DNA of 64,000 nucleotides from NCBI RefSeq assembly GCF_034274695.1, contig NZ_CP128362.1:2170001-2234000 (forward strand), written 5' to 3'. The position numbers and the translations under genes were made by a program. This DNA is from Chitinophaga sp. LS1 (GTDB taxonomy: Bacteria > Bacteroidota > Bacteroidia > Chitinophagales > Chitinophagaceae). The notes under the pieces were generated by a model. The model saw nothing but the letters and a program-made list of their open reading frames with translations. It was not told where the DNA came from and did no database searches. Positions 56,058 through 64,000 of the stretch are shown here, in pieces (within the stretch, counting starts at the first letter, position 1; each line of letters begins with the position of its first letter).

Positions 56058-57367
56058 GTAGTGCTTTTGAAGTAAGAGGTGGCAACCGACTGAAGGGGGA
56101 AATTGTGCCCCAGGGTGCCAAAAACGAAGCTTTACAGATTGTCAGTGCTGTTTTACTAACTCCCGAAAAGGTGACTATCAGCAATATCCCGGACATCCTG
56201 GATGTAAACCTTCTGATCGAGTTGTTGGGTGATATGGGGGTGAAAATTAACAGGATTAGCCGTGACACCTGCGAATTTCAGGCTGATCAGATCAACCTTC
56301 CTTATCTGGAAAGTGCGGAATTCAAAAAGAAATCAGGACGACTGAGAGGTTCTGTCATGATAGCTGGTCCATTACTGGCCCGCTTTGGCAAAGCCTATAT
56401 CCCTAAACCCGGAGGTGATAAAATAGGTCGCCGCCGTCTCGATACCCATATTATTGGGTTCGAAAAACTGGGTGCTCAGTTCGTATATGATAATGATGAT
56501 AATTACTTCAGACTTGAAGCTGGCGATAGTGGCCTGAAAGGTACATACATGCTCCTGGACGAGCCTTCAGTAACAGGTACAGCCAATATCGTAATGGCAG
56601 CTGTGATGGCAAATGGTACAACCACCATCTATAATGCTGCCTGCGAACCTTACCTGCAACAGCTATCAAAAATGCTGAACAGCATGGGTGCTAAGATCAG
56701 TGGAGTAGGATCTAACCTCCTTACCATCGAAGGGGTCACTTCTCTCAAAGGCTGCAGCCATCGTATGCTGCCTGATATGATTGAGATCGGTTCCTTCATT
56801 GGTCTGGCAGCAATGACCCAAAGCGAAATCACGATCAAAGGTGCCGGTGTGCAGCACCTGGGTATTATTCCTGAAAAGTTCCGTCAACTGGGTATTCAGC
56901 TGGAGATCCAGGGTGATGATATCTATATTCCTGCACAGGACAAATATGAAATCCAGACTTTCCTGGATGGATCTATCCTCACTATCTCTGACCACCCATG
57001 GCCAGGCTTTACGCCAGACCTGCTGAGTATCGTACTCGTGGTTGCCACACAGGCATCAGGGAGTGTGATGATCCATCAGAAGATGTTTGAAAGCCGTTTG
57101 TTCTTTGTGGACAAGCTGATCGATATGGGTGCACAGATCGTACTTTGTGATCCTCACCGTGCAGTGGTGATAGGCCTGGGCCGTCAGCATAAACTGAGAG
57201 GTATTACCATGTCATCACCTGATATCAGGGCGGGTGTATCTCTGCTTATAGCTGCACTAAGTGCAGAAGGTAAGAGTACTATCCAGAATATTGAGCAGAT
57301 CGATCGCGGATATCAGTACATCGATGAGCGCCTGCGTAAGCTGGGGGCAGATATCAAGAGAGTATAA
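56054..57367 (+). CDS. murA: UDP-N-acetylglucosamine 1-carboxyvinyltransferase
   Basis: 437 residues, GTG start overlapping the DUF4290 stop. EPSP synthase-type fold with Lys23 in QGAKNEAL, RGSVMIAGPLLARFGKAYIPKPGGDKIGRRRLD and the GYQYIDERLRKLGADI ending. Position 122, where E. coli MurA has the fosfomycin-sensitive Cys115, is Asp (PGGDKIG). The enzyme adds enolpyruvate from PEP to UDP-GlcNAc, the first committed step of peptidoglycan synthesis, and with Asp should resist fosfomycin. Confidence 0.95.
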   Translation: MSSAFEVRGGNRLKGEIVPQGAKNEALQIVSAVLLTPEKVTISNIPDILDVNLLIELLGDMGVKINRISRDTCEFQADQINLPYLESAEFKKKSGRLRGSVMIAGPLLARFGKAYIPKPGGDKIGRRRLDTHIIGFEKLGAQFVYDNDDNYFRLEAGDSGLKGTYMLLDEPSVTGTANIVMAAVMANGTTTIYNAACEPYLQQLSKMLNSMGAKISGVGSNLLTIEGVTSLKGCSHRMLPDMIEIGSFIGLAAMTQSEITIKGAGVQHLGIIPEKFRQLGIQLEIQGDDIYIPAQDKYEIQTFLDGSILTISDHPWPGFTPDLLSIVLVVATQASGSVMIHQKMFESRLFFVDKLIDMGAQIVLCDPHRAVVIGLGRQHKLRGITMSSPDIRAGVSLLIAALSAEGKSTIQNIEQIDRGYQYIDERLRKLGADIKRV

Positions 57368-57395
57368 GTACAATTAGCTGTACGCAGAATATTTA

Positions 57396-57445
57396 TAAGC
57401 CATAAGCTTCAAGAGACCAACTCCTGCTGCTTATGGCTTAATTTT
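57396..57445 (+). terminator. Hairpin between murA and gmk
   Basis: TAAGCCATAAGC / GCTTATGGCTTA, perfect 12-base stem, 21-base loop, followed by ATTTTAAT. Possibly a weak terminator or processing site. Confidence 0.55.
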
Positions 57446-57462
57446 AATCAGGAAACTATATT

Positions 57463-58026
57463 ATGGCTAATAAGATCATTATTATCACCGCCCCTTCCGG
57501 AGCAGGAAAAACCACCATCGTTAAGCAACTGTTATCAGAGATGCCGCAGCTGGCATTTTCCATTTCTGCAACTACACGTATAGCGAGAGAGCAGGAAGTG
57601 AATGGAAAAGATTATTATTTCCTGACACAGGAAGATTTTCATGATAAGATAGAGGCACATGCATTTGCCGAGTATGAAATGGTGTATGCCGGTAAGTATT
57701 ACGGCACATTGAAGTCAGAGCTGGAACGCATCTGGCACAATGGGCAGACTCCAATGGTAGACATTGATGTAAAGGGAGCCCTGAGTATCAAGGAACATTA
57801 CCAGGAAGCAGCGTTGACTATCTTTATTCAACCCCCTACACTCGATGCCCTCCGGGTTCGCCTGAGTGAGCGTGGTACAGAAACCCAGGCTTCGCTGGAG
57901 GAAAGATTAGGTAAAGCCCGTTATGAGCTTTCTTTCTCGCATCAGTTTGATGAAATTGTGATCAATGATAAATTGCCGATCGCTTATGCAGAAGTAAAAG
58001 CGCTGGTAGAGGCCTTTTTAAAATAA
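57463..58026 (+). CDS. gmk: Guanylate kinase
   Basis: 187 residues. P-loop APSGAGKTT at 9-17, GMP-binding ISATTRIAREQEVNGKDYYF, the EYEMVYAGKYYGT segment and DIDVKGALSIKEHY. It phosphorylates GMP to GDP in the cytosol. Standard length, no oddities. It lies 95 bases after murA with a hairpin between. Confidence 0.95.
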   Translation: MANKIIIITAPSGAGKTTIVKQLLSEMPQLAFSISATTRIAREQEVNGKDYYFLTQEDFHDKIEAHAFAEYEMVYAGKYYGTLKSELERIWHNGQTPMVDIDVKGALSIKEHYQEAALTIFIQPPTLDALRVRLSERGTETQASLEERLGKARYELSFSHQFDEIVINDKLPIAYAEVKALVEAFLK

Positions 58027-58036
58027 TTGTATTGTT

Positions 58037-58058
58037 GGGGGCCGCAAGGCCCCTTTCC
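58037..58058 (+). terminator. Terminator-like hairpin after gmk
   Basis: GGGGCC-GCAA-GGCCCC with a short TTTCCC tail; GNRA-like tetraloop. Confidence 0.5.
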
Positions 58059-58109
58059 CAAATTATCTGCATACTATTTGCAGTCAGGAATTCTTTATTT
58101 TTGTTACAT

Positions 58110-59378
58110 ATGGATACTTATACACTCCCGATACTGGCATTCCTGGTATTGCTGGCAGGTTTCTTCGCAGGGCTGGAAACAGCCTTCGCCAATGTGAATA
58201 AACTTAGCATTGAGCTCAAGAAGAAACAAGGCCGCGCTACCGGAAAGATCCTTGCCAGTTTTAATGATAACCCCTCCCGTTTCCTGGCTACCAGCCTGCT
58301 GGGCCTTACGATTACGATCGTTATCTATGGCATTCTGTTCGCCGGATTCTTTCAGCCCCTTTGGAACAAAGTGCTCTCCCCACAGGAAAGTACCAGCTAT
58401 CAGCCCTTGTTACTATTAATGGAAGTGCTCCTGGCGACCCTGATATTACTTACATTCGGTTTCTTCCTGCCTCGTGCTATATTCCGCTCCCGGCCGGAAG
58501 GACTGCTCAGTTTCTTTGCCCTGCCTATATCAGTGATTTCAAAACCACTGTTTGTAGTAGGTAGTCTGCTCGTATCAGTATCTGAATGGATACTGAAATA
58601 TCTTTTTAACGTCAGAATTATAGAAACCGCTACCTCTTTCCCTCGTGTAGATGTGGAACATTTTATACGCCAGTCGCAACAACATGTGACCGAAAACCAG
58701 GAGCTGAATACCGAGTTGTTCGAAAATGCCCTGTCTCTCGCACATGTCAAGATCCGTGGTTGTCTCATTCCCCGCAAGGAAATAGAGGCCCTGGAAATAA
58801 ATAGTCCTATTGCACAGGCACAGCGCAAGTTTATGGACACCAAGCTGTCTAAGGTCATCATTTACGAAAACACCATCGATAATATACTCGGTTATATTCA
58901 CCAGTTGGATATGTTCAAAGGCCCTGCTGATATACAGGCCATCCTGCACCCGATCCTGGCTGTACCTGAGACGATGAGTGCCATCGACCTGTTGGGCAAG
59001 TTCAATAAAGAGCGCAAAAGCATTGCCTGGGTAGTAGATGAATTTGGAGGTACCGCTGGTATTGTGACCATCGAAGATGTACTCGAGGAAATATTCGGGG
59101 AAATCAAGGATGAACACGATGAGGAAGAGTTTGTAGACAAACAGATTGCAGAAAAAGAATACATTTTCTCCGGTCGTCTGGAACTCGACTATCTCAACGA
59201 AAAATATGGATTTGATTTTCCTGAAGATGAAAGTGAGACCCTGTCAGGTTATATCATTAATCATCACGAGACAATTCCGCGTCAAAAAGAACGCATTATT
59301 ATCAACGATTATGAGTTCGAAATAATTAATGTAACTGAGACACGCATCGAAATGATTAAGATGAAGGTACTCGGTTAA
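58110..59378 (+). CDS. CNNM/CorC-type transporter-associated protein (hemolysin family)
   Basis: 422 residues from ATG 58110. N-terminal DUF21 domain with four membrane helices (about 6-170), a CBS pair (about 205-330, including GCLIPRKEIEALE and IAWVVDEFGGTAGIVTIEDVLEEIFGEIKDEHDEEE) and a C-terminal CorC_HlyC domain (330-422). Family members take part in Mg2+/Co2+ homeostasis; the name hemolysin is historical. The upstream frame (from 58032) overlaps the gmk terminator and is not used. Confidence 0.9.
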   Translation: MDTYTLPILAFLVLLAGFFAGLETAFANVNKLSIELKKKQGRATGKILASFNDNPSRFLATSLLGLTITIVIYGILFAGFFQPLWNKVLSPQESTSYQPLLLLMEVLLATLILLTFGFFLPRAIFRSRPEGLLSFFALPISVISKPLFVVGSLLVSVSEWILKYLFNVRIIETATSFPRVDVEHFIRQSQQHVTENQELNTELFENALSLAHVKIRGCLIPRKEIEALEINSPIAQAQRKFMDTKLSKVIIYENTIDNILGYIHQLDMFKGPADIQAILHPILAVPETMSAIDLLGKFNKERKSIAWVVDEFGGTAGIVTIEDVLEEIFGEIKDEHDEEEFVDKQIAEKEYIFSGRLELDYLNEKYGFDFPEDESETLSGYIINHHETIPRQKERIIINDYEFEIINVTETRIEMIKMKVLG

Positions 59379-59538
59379 GTATAGAGGATCATATACTTAT
59401 CCACATTTGGATAAAATGACGGCTTTTTTTGAAAAGAACTTCATTTTTAGTTGCTTATTTGTCAGGTATTTAGGAGAACTTACTAGTTTTTTATAAAAGA
59501 AAAGAAATCAGGTATTGATATTGTGATATTTTTTTTAA

Positions 59539-59546
59539 TATATTTG
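59539..59546 (+). promoter_or_regulatory. Promoter-like -7 box 1
   Basis: TATATTTG, exact TAnnTTTG, with TTG about 16 bases upstream, in the long gap before tatC. Confidence 0.35.
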
Positions 59547-59615
59547 CATAGTCATTAAGCATCTGACCTGCTAAAACGATTTAAAAAAAGTAGTAGGGAA
59601 TTAACACGAATTTTA

Positions 59616-59623
59616 TACATTTG
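59616..59623 (+). promoter_or_regulatory. Promoter-like -7 box 2
   Basis: TACATTTG, exact TAnnTTTG; no clear -33 element. Confidence 0.35.
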
Positions 59624-59688
59624 CTACAGATGATGTAACACAATGATTTGATTTTTGTTAAAAGGATGTAAAAAAAATTGTTACAACA

Positions 59689-59719
59689 TTGATAATAACA
59701 TAATTCTTTACTATTTTTG
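59689..59719 (+). promoter_or_regulatory. Promoter of the candidate small RNA
   Basis: TTG (59689-59691), 20-base spacer and TATTTTTG (59712-59719), exact fit to the Bacteroidota -33/-7 layout. Predicted start near 59727. Confidence 0.55.
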
Positions 59720-59726
59720 TAATAGA

Positions 59727-59893
59727 AATTTAAAAGTGACCAGAAACACGGACTATTTTGAAAGCTTGCCATCAATCGAATAGGAAGTGACACTGGAAAC
59801 TAAAGACATTCTCGAATTCAACTTTTTTGGGGTTAACAAACAATGGATGAAAGGCCGGCTCTTGATTCTTCTCGGGCTGGCTCTCTTTTTTTA
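59727..59893 (+). ncRNA. Candidate small RNA (or 35-codon small gene)
   Basis: About 165 nt between a good promoter and a terminator: stem GGCCGGCTC / GGGCTGGCT (59853-59861 with 59874-59882, including G-U pairs) and seven T at 59886-59892. The same stretch holds a GTG-started frame (59787-59894, preceded by AGGAA) of 35 codons that starts VTLETKDILEFNFFGVNKQW and ends with the hydrophobic MKGRLLILLGLALFF. The hydrophobic end is coded by the hairpin and T-run, so RNA gene and membrane microprotein readings compete. Confidence 0.45.
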
Positions 59894-60040
59894 AGTACTT
59901 TTTCCTCTTGTACTGCTAAATCGTTAACCTAATATCAACTTCCCTGCCAGACTATACCTTATTAATTATCACTTATCCACTCCTGCATTTAAATCACATT
60001 AAAACCATCTGTATTACTCTGTTTTCTTCCAGGCAACAGC

Positions 60041-60048
60041 TATATTTG
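60041..60048 (+). promoter_or_regulatory. -7 box of tatC
   Basis: TATATTTG, exact TAnnTTTG, 43 bases before the tatC start; TTTTC about 20 bases upstream may be the -33 part. The remaining gap 59894-60040 shows nothing else. Confidence 0.5.
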
Positions 60049-60090
60049 TGCTCCTTAGGAAATAATGTTTAACTCAGCCTGATAACAGAT

Positions 60091-60948
60091 ATGTTCAAGA
60101 AACTTTTTGCAAATAACAATGAGAAAGCGGAGATGACTTTCTTTGACCACCTGGATGAACTAAGAGGGCATCTGTTCCGCGCTGCTGTAGCAATTGTGGT
60201 GTGTGGTATCATCGGTTGGGTATATACAAATGAAATACTGGATAGAATTGTTTTTGGGCCTACCAATAAAGATTTTCCTTCCTATATCGCACTGTGTAAA
60301 ATTAGCCACGCAACCGGGCTGGGAGATAAGCTCTGTATTACCCCGGTGGATATAGTATTTCAGAACCATATCCTGACGGGGCAGATCATGCTCCAGTTCA
60401 AGCTGGCGTTTATTGTCGGCCTGGTATTAGGCTTCCCTTATATCTTCTGGGAATTCTGGCGCTTTGTAAAACCGGCGCTTAAAGAAAGAGAAGTGAAAGG
60501 AGCAAAAGGTATTATCTTCTGGGTATCCTTCCAGTTCTTCTTAGGGATCTGCTTCAGTTATTTCCTGATGGCGCCTTTTACGATTAACTTCCTGGCTGGC
60601 TATACCGTAACGACCAAAGCTGTCAATCAGTTTTTCATAGATGACTACTTCGATTTGATGACCCAGATCGTAATTGGTATGGGTGTATTATTTGAATTGC
60701 CTGTACTCATCTTCTTCCTTACCAAGATCGGGTTGATTACACCTACTTTCCTGCGCACCTACCGTCGTCACGCTATCGTGGTAATACTGGTACTGGCAGC
60801 GGTGATCACTCCTCCTGACGTAATTGACCAGCTGATCGTATTTACACCTTTATATTTGCTGTATGAAATCAGTATCTATATATCTGTTAGAGCACTGAAA
60901 GGTATGGACGATAAAGAAAAAGAACCGGAAATAGAAGAGTGGTCCTGA
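60091..60948 (+). CDS. tatC: Sec-independent translocase subunit TatC
   Basis: 285 residues with six membrane helices. FFDHLDELRGHLFRAAVAIV gives the conserved N-terminal FxxHLxELRxR motif (His-Leu-Glu with Asp in between), FQFFLGICFSYFL, FELPVLIFFLTKIGLI and TPPDVIDQLIVFTPLYLLYEISI mark later helices. It recognises twin-arginine signal peptides with TatA/B partners, which lie elsewhere. A 50-residue loop between the first two helices (with Cys at IALCKI and KLCI) is longer than in E. coli. It is followed by rpiB after 36 bases. Confidence 0.93.
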   Translation: MFKKLFANNNEKAEMTFFDHLDELRGHLFRAAVAIVVCGIIGWVYTNEILDRIVFGPTNKDFPSYIALCKISHATGLGDKLCITPVDIVFQNHILTGQIMLQFKLAFIVGLVLGFPYIFWEFWRFVKPALKEREVKGAKGIIFWVSFQFFLGICFSYFLMAPFTINFLAGYTVTTKAVNQFFIDDYFDLMTQIVIGMGVLFELPVLIFFLTKIGLITPTFLRTYRRHAIVVILVLAAVITPPDVIDQLIVFTPLYLLYEISIYISVRALKGMDDKEKEPEIEEWS

Positions 60949-60984
60949 TAAAGCGTAACGGTTTCACTGTTTAAAAGTTTTTTT

Positions 60985-61446
60985 ATGTCACAACAAACAA
61001 CATTCAATTTGTCATTGCCAATAGCCATCGGCTCTGATCACGCTGGCTTCGACTACAAGGAAGAAATTATTTCATACCTGGAAGCAAAAGGTTTACAGGT
61101 AAAGGATGTCGGTGCATTCTCGAGTGAATCAGCCGATTATCCCGACTTCGCTCATCCCGTAGCGACACTGGTAGAAAGAGAGCAGGCAGCGTTTGGTATA
61201 CTTGTGTGTGGTAGTGGTAATGGCGTAGCAATTACAGCTAATAAGCACCAGGGTATTCGTGCAGCGATCTGTTGGGGCGAAGAACTGTCCCGCCTGTCCC
61301 GCTGTCATAACAATGCAAATGTGTTGTGCGTACCTGCCCGCTTTGTAGATGATGCAGTGGCAAAACAAATGGTAGACGTATTCATTAACACCCCATTTGA
61401 AGGTGGCAGACATGAAACCAGAGTTAGAAAAATCGCCTGCTTATAA
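60985..61446 (+). CDS. rpiB: Ribose 5-phosphate isomerase B
   Basis: 153 residues. IAIGSDHAGFDYKEEI start, SADYPDFAHPVA, catalytic Cys in CGSGNGVAITANK and RCHNNANVLCVPARF. Converts ribulose 5-phosphate and ribose 5-phosphate. Normal length; ends before a perfect terminator and so forms a unit with tatC. Confidence 0.93.
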   Translation: MSQQTTFNLSLPIAIGSDHAGFDYKEEIISYLEAKGLQVKDVGAFSSESADYPDFAHPVATLVEREQAAFGILVCGSGNGVAITANKHQGIRAAICWGEELSRLSRCHNNANVLCVPARFVDDAVAKQMVDVFINTPFEGGRHETRVRKIACL

Positions 61447-61462
61447 CAGGTGCTTGATGAAT

Positions 61463-61504
61463 AAAAGAAAGGCGCTGTTGCATATGCAACAGCGCCTTTC
61501 TTTT
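61463..61504. terminator. Perfect palindromic terminator after rpiB
   Basis: 42-base perfect palindrome: arms of 21 bases meet at CATATG with AAAAG at one end and CTTTT at the other. It can end transcription from either side. Confidence 0.92.
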
Positions 61505-62054
61505 ATTGCAATCGAAGGCAGAAAGTAATACCCCAAAAACGTAAATAACAACCTCATTCTGAGCATATAATTATTTTGGCAATAATAAATTGTTTTGTTA
61601 AATTGTGTTAAGAGTCAGTCACTTGAGTGTCATTTTATATTAGAATCCAATCTGTACATAGCGTGCTTTAGTAAATACCTACGACTACTCCATACTATCG
61701 AGAACAAGCATTGTCACGTCCGGTATTTAACATCGCACAAGGAATTATTTTTAGACAAGAGTATTGCAAACCAAAACCCCCATAATTAGTCACCAGTAAA
61801 ATTTTACCACCATGGAAACACCTGCTACTATTATTGTACGCCGGCGCCTAACCACTATTATTCGTCGTAATAGCGCAACGACATCATTTGTGAATTGCGG
61901 GGATACATGATCTGAATAAAATGTGATGCAACCCCATCCGGATTTAGAGTAAGCAGCGATATTCACTTTATCCCATACTGGTAATATGTGTTTTCCTTCA
62001 ATCCGGTTTATCAGCTGAAACAACATTTTTTTCAGATGCTTAAACTTCACAAAT
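61505..62054. other. Intergenic region before the ECF sigma gene
   Basis: AT-rich, no clear gene. A 32-codon ATG frame (61812-61910) codes for a basic peptide with RRRLTTIIRRN; it contains two copies of ACTATTATT and the inverted repeat CTATTA/TAATAG, so it may equally be a regulatory sequence. No strong promoter is visible. Confidence 0.4.
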
Positions 62055-62555
62055 ATGTCTTCGACAGAATTTAACGCACTTTTACTCGGAAATGCCGATT
62101 TCCTGAGACCGTATGCTGTTACCCTCACTAAGGATTCCGAATCAGCAAAAGACCTTTACCAGGAAACACTTTTCCGCGCACTCGCCAATCGCGATAAATA
62201 CCTTGCAGGTACCAATATCCGCGCCTGGCTCTACACTATCATGCGCAATATCTTTATCAACAATTATCGTCGTGGCAATAGACAGTTTCGTCTGCTTGAC
62301 AATTCCGCAGGTGAGTTCCTCATGCATCAGCAGATTCCTACCATTGGTAATGCTGCCGAAACAAACCTGCGTATCAAGGATGTTCACTCAGCAGTGTACA
62401 ATCTGCCTGTAATATTCAAACAACCATTCATGCTTTACTTCGAAGGTTATAAGTATTATGAAATTGCAGCCATGCTCAATGAACCATTGGGTACCGTGAA
62501 AAGCCGCATCCACTTTGCCAGAAAAATGCTGAAGTCAAGGATCGTACGCTTCTAA
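62055..62555 (+). CDS. RNA polymerase sigma factor, ECF type
   Basis: 166 residues. Sigma region 2 (LRPYAVTLTKDSESAKDLYQETLFRALANRDKYLAGTNIRAWLYTIMRNIFINNYRR) and region 4 (AVYNLPVIFKQPFMLYFEGYKYYEIAAMLNEPLGTVKSRIHFARKML). No anti-sigma gene follows directly, only a 28-codon frame for a small membrane peptide. Regulation is therefore open; candidates for an anti-sigma lie elsewhere. Confidence 0.92.
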   Translation: MSSTEFNALLLGNADFLRPYAVTLTKDSESAKDLYQETLFRALANRDKYLAGTNIRAWLYTIMRNIFINNYRRGNRQFRLLDNSAGEFLMHQQIPTIGNAAETNLRIKDVHSAVYNLPVIFKQPFMLYFEGYKYYEIAAMLNEPLGTVKSRIHFARKMLKSRIVRF

Positions 62556-62567
62556 TCTTTTTATTAC

Positions 62568-62654
62568 ATGAAATTGGGACAATTCGTTATCGCAGATTTT
62601 GCCATCTGCGTGGGCATTATTTCTCTTTACCTTAACAAATTAAAAATACCCTAA
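62568..62654 (+). CDS. Possible small membrane peptide, 28 residues
   Basis: ATG frame 12 bases after the sigma factor stop: MKLGQFVIADFAICVGIISL then YLNKLKIP. One membrane helix bounded by Lys residues. Same strand and tight spacing suggest co-transcription with the sigma factor; no family recognised and the short length makes chance likely enough. Confidence 0.3.
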   Translation: MKLGQFVIADFAICVGIISLYLNKLKIP

Positions 62655-62781
62655 AACCTGCATCCCGCACCGCTTTCCACATTCAGCGATGGGTACATGA
62701 ATTTAATTCGTATTTTTACGGCTTCCCTTTAAATTTTTACCCATCAGTTCCTGATGGTAATGTGGATTTTTAATATACATA

Positions 62782-64000
62782 ATGAAGGCTAATTACTTAG
62801 ACGAACTGAATGAGCGGCAGCGCGAAGCAGTTGAGCATATCAAAGGCCCGCTGATGATCGTAGCGGGTGCTGGTTCCGGTAAGACGAAAGTACTTACCAC
62901 CCGTATCGCCCACCTGCTCCACAATGGTGTAGATGCTTTTAATATTCTCTCACTGACCTTTACCAACAAGGCAGCTAAAGAGATGAAGGAACGTGTGGAA
63001 AAAATTCTCGGCGGTACCGAAGCCAGGAACCTCTACATCGGTACCTTCCACTCCGTATTTGCCCGTTTGTTAAGGGCCGAAGCACATCGCCTCGGTTACC
63101 CCAACGACTTTACTATTTATGATGCTGACGATGCGAAAAGCGTACTGAAAACAATCATAAACGAGCAAAATCTGGACGATAAACATTATAAACCTAATAT
63201 GGTCTATAACCGCATATCCTCCGCCAAAAATAACCTCGTAGGCCCTGAAGAATACCAGCACGATTACGCCATCCAGCAGGAAGATATGAGGGCCAACCGC
63301 CCCATGACCGGCAAGCTGTATGAAATGTATGCCAAACGCTGCTTCAAAAACGGCGCAATGGACTTCGATGACCTGCTCTTCAAAATGTACCAACTCCTGA
63401 AGAACTTCCCCGAAGTACTGCACAAATACCAGCACAAATTCAAATATATCATGATCGATGAGTACCAGGATACCAACCCTGCTCAGTACGAAATCATCAA
63501 ACTGCTGGGCGCTGCACATGAAAATATCTGTGTGGTGGGAGACGATGCACAAAGTATCTACTCCTTCCGTGGTGCTACCATCCAGAACATCCTCCAGTTC
63601 GAGAAGGATTACAACGATGCCAGGGTGGTAAAACTGGAACAGAACTATCGTAGTACCAAATCCATTCTCCAGGTTGCCAACGATGTGATCGCTAACAACA
63701 AAGGACAGATCGAAAAGAACCTGTGGACAGACAATCCAAATGGTGAAAAGATAAAACTGGTGCGCACCATGACCGACAATGAAGAAGGCAAATTCGTAGC
63801 CGAAACCATTGCCGAACAAAAACTGCGCAACCACTACGCAAACAGGGATTTTGCTATCCTGTACCGTACCAATGCACAAAGCCGTGCATTTGAAGAAAAC
63901 CTGCGCCGCAAAGCTGTACCGTACCGTATCTATGGTGGTATCTCATTCTATCAGCGTAAGGAAATCAAAGACTTCGTGGCTTACCTGCGCATCGTGATGA
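62782..64000 (+). CDS. UvrD/PcrA-type ATP-dependent helicase (partial)
   Basis: The first 406 residues; the frame is open at the window end. Superfamily 1A motifs: Q-motif LNERQREAVEH, I VAGAGSGKTKV, Ia LTFTNKAAKEMKER, II IMIDEYQDTNPAQ, III VVGDDAQSIYSFRGA and IV ILYRTNAQSR. It unwinds DNA 3' to 5' in nucleotide excision and mismatch repair or replication restart. The missing part should carry motifs V and VI. Upstream 62655-62781 shows no gene. Confidence 0.93.
   Translation, partial: MKANYLDELNERQREAVEHIKGPLMIVAGAGSGKTKVLTTRIAHLLHNGVDAFNILSLTFTNKAAKEMKERVEKILGGTEARNLYIGTFHSVFARLLRAEAHRLGYPNDFTIYDADDAKSVLKTIINEQNLDDKHYKPNMVYNRISSAKNNLVGPEEYQHDYAIQQEDMRANRPMTGKLYEMYAKRCFKNGAMDFDDLLFKMYQLLKNFPEVLHKYQHKFKYIMIDEYQDTNPAQYEIIKLLGAAHENICVVGDDAQSIYSFRGATIQNILQFEKDYNDARVVKLEQNYRSTKSILQVANDVIANNKGQIEKNLWTDNPNGEKIKLVRTMTDNEEGKFVAETIAEQKLRNHYANRDFAILYRTNAQSRAFEENLRRKAVPYRIYGGISFYQRKEIKDFVAYLRIVM

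Noticed and set aside
61790..62128. A 112-codon minus-strand frame overlapping the sigma factor start
   Set aside because: It covers the beginning of a certain gene on the other strand and shows no recognisable features; the Arg/Ile/Val-rich end reflects repeats in the DNA.

Overview
The window comes from a Bacteroidota chromosome, most likely Chitinophaga or a close Chitinophagaceae relative. Evidence: genes with few Shine-Dalgarno sites, promoter-like TAnnTTTG boxes, a Rho factor with a large acidic insert, DUF4290, DUF5522 and IPExxxVDY family genes, and a MurA with Asp at the usual Cys position. Genus is inferred from protein style, not from a marker gene.

Layout. 1-1.7 kb: end of a tandem rhodanese protein, an SDR dehydrogenase and a BON lipoprotein. 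1.7-3.1 kb: a broken IS110-type insertion sequence with two frameshifts. 3.2-9.0 kb (minus): one run of five closely spaced genes, a sigma-54 response regulator, its histidine kinase, a membrane protein, nadB and a lipid A acyltransferase. 9.1-24.6 kb (plus): a large export locus with an adaptor, two MacB/LolD-type ATPases, four FtsX/MacB permeases of about 790 residues, a TolC protein and a second adaptor. The divergent spacer carries a sigma-54-like promoter and two direct-repeat sites exactly 21 bp apart, which ties the regulator pair to the export locus. 24.8-25.8 kb: an intact IS5-type element. 25.8-30.9 kb: histone H1-like protein, GH92 mannosidase, gpsA and a DbpA-like helicase. 30.9-31.7 kb: a palindrome-rich gene-poor stretch. 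31.7-37.5 kb: a signalling block (receiver protein, NtrC-type regulator, iron-permease-like protein, then a minus-strand CHASE3 kinase / receiver / receiver-PAS-kinase operon). 37.8-40.9 kb: stress and DNA-repair genes (YciF-like, topoisomerase IB, Ku). 41-45.3 kb (minus): chrA, a 2OG-Fe oxygenase, an orphan ExbD and asnS. 45.8-52.5 kb: rho, a LytTR/7TM-kinase pair, PCD, small conserved proteins, trmB and an odd tRNA-like gene. 52.7-64 kb: Lrp regulator, tryptophan 2,3-dioxygenase, SDR, DUF4290-murA-gmk-CorC-like genes, tatC, rpiB, an ECF sigma factor and the start of a UvrD/PcrA helicase.

Most unusual items: (1) 52388-52530 minus folds as a complete cloverleaf with a 73-nt variable region and an apparent GUC anticodon, sitting upstream of trmB and followed by its own terminator; (2) the sigma-54 promoter with helically phased enhancer-like sites in front of the four-permease exporter; (3) two intergenic stretches (45431-45572 and 59727-59893) that look like small RNA genes; (4) a 23-bp perfect inverted repeat and a minus-strand small ORF with its own terminator around 31.2-31.5 kb. 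All functional statements rest on motif recognition by eye; no database search was possible.
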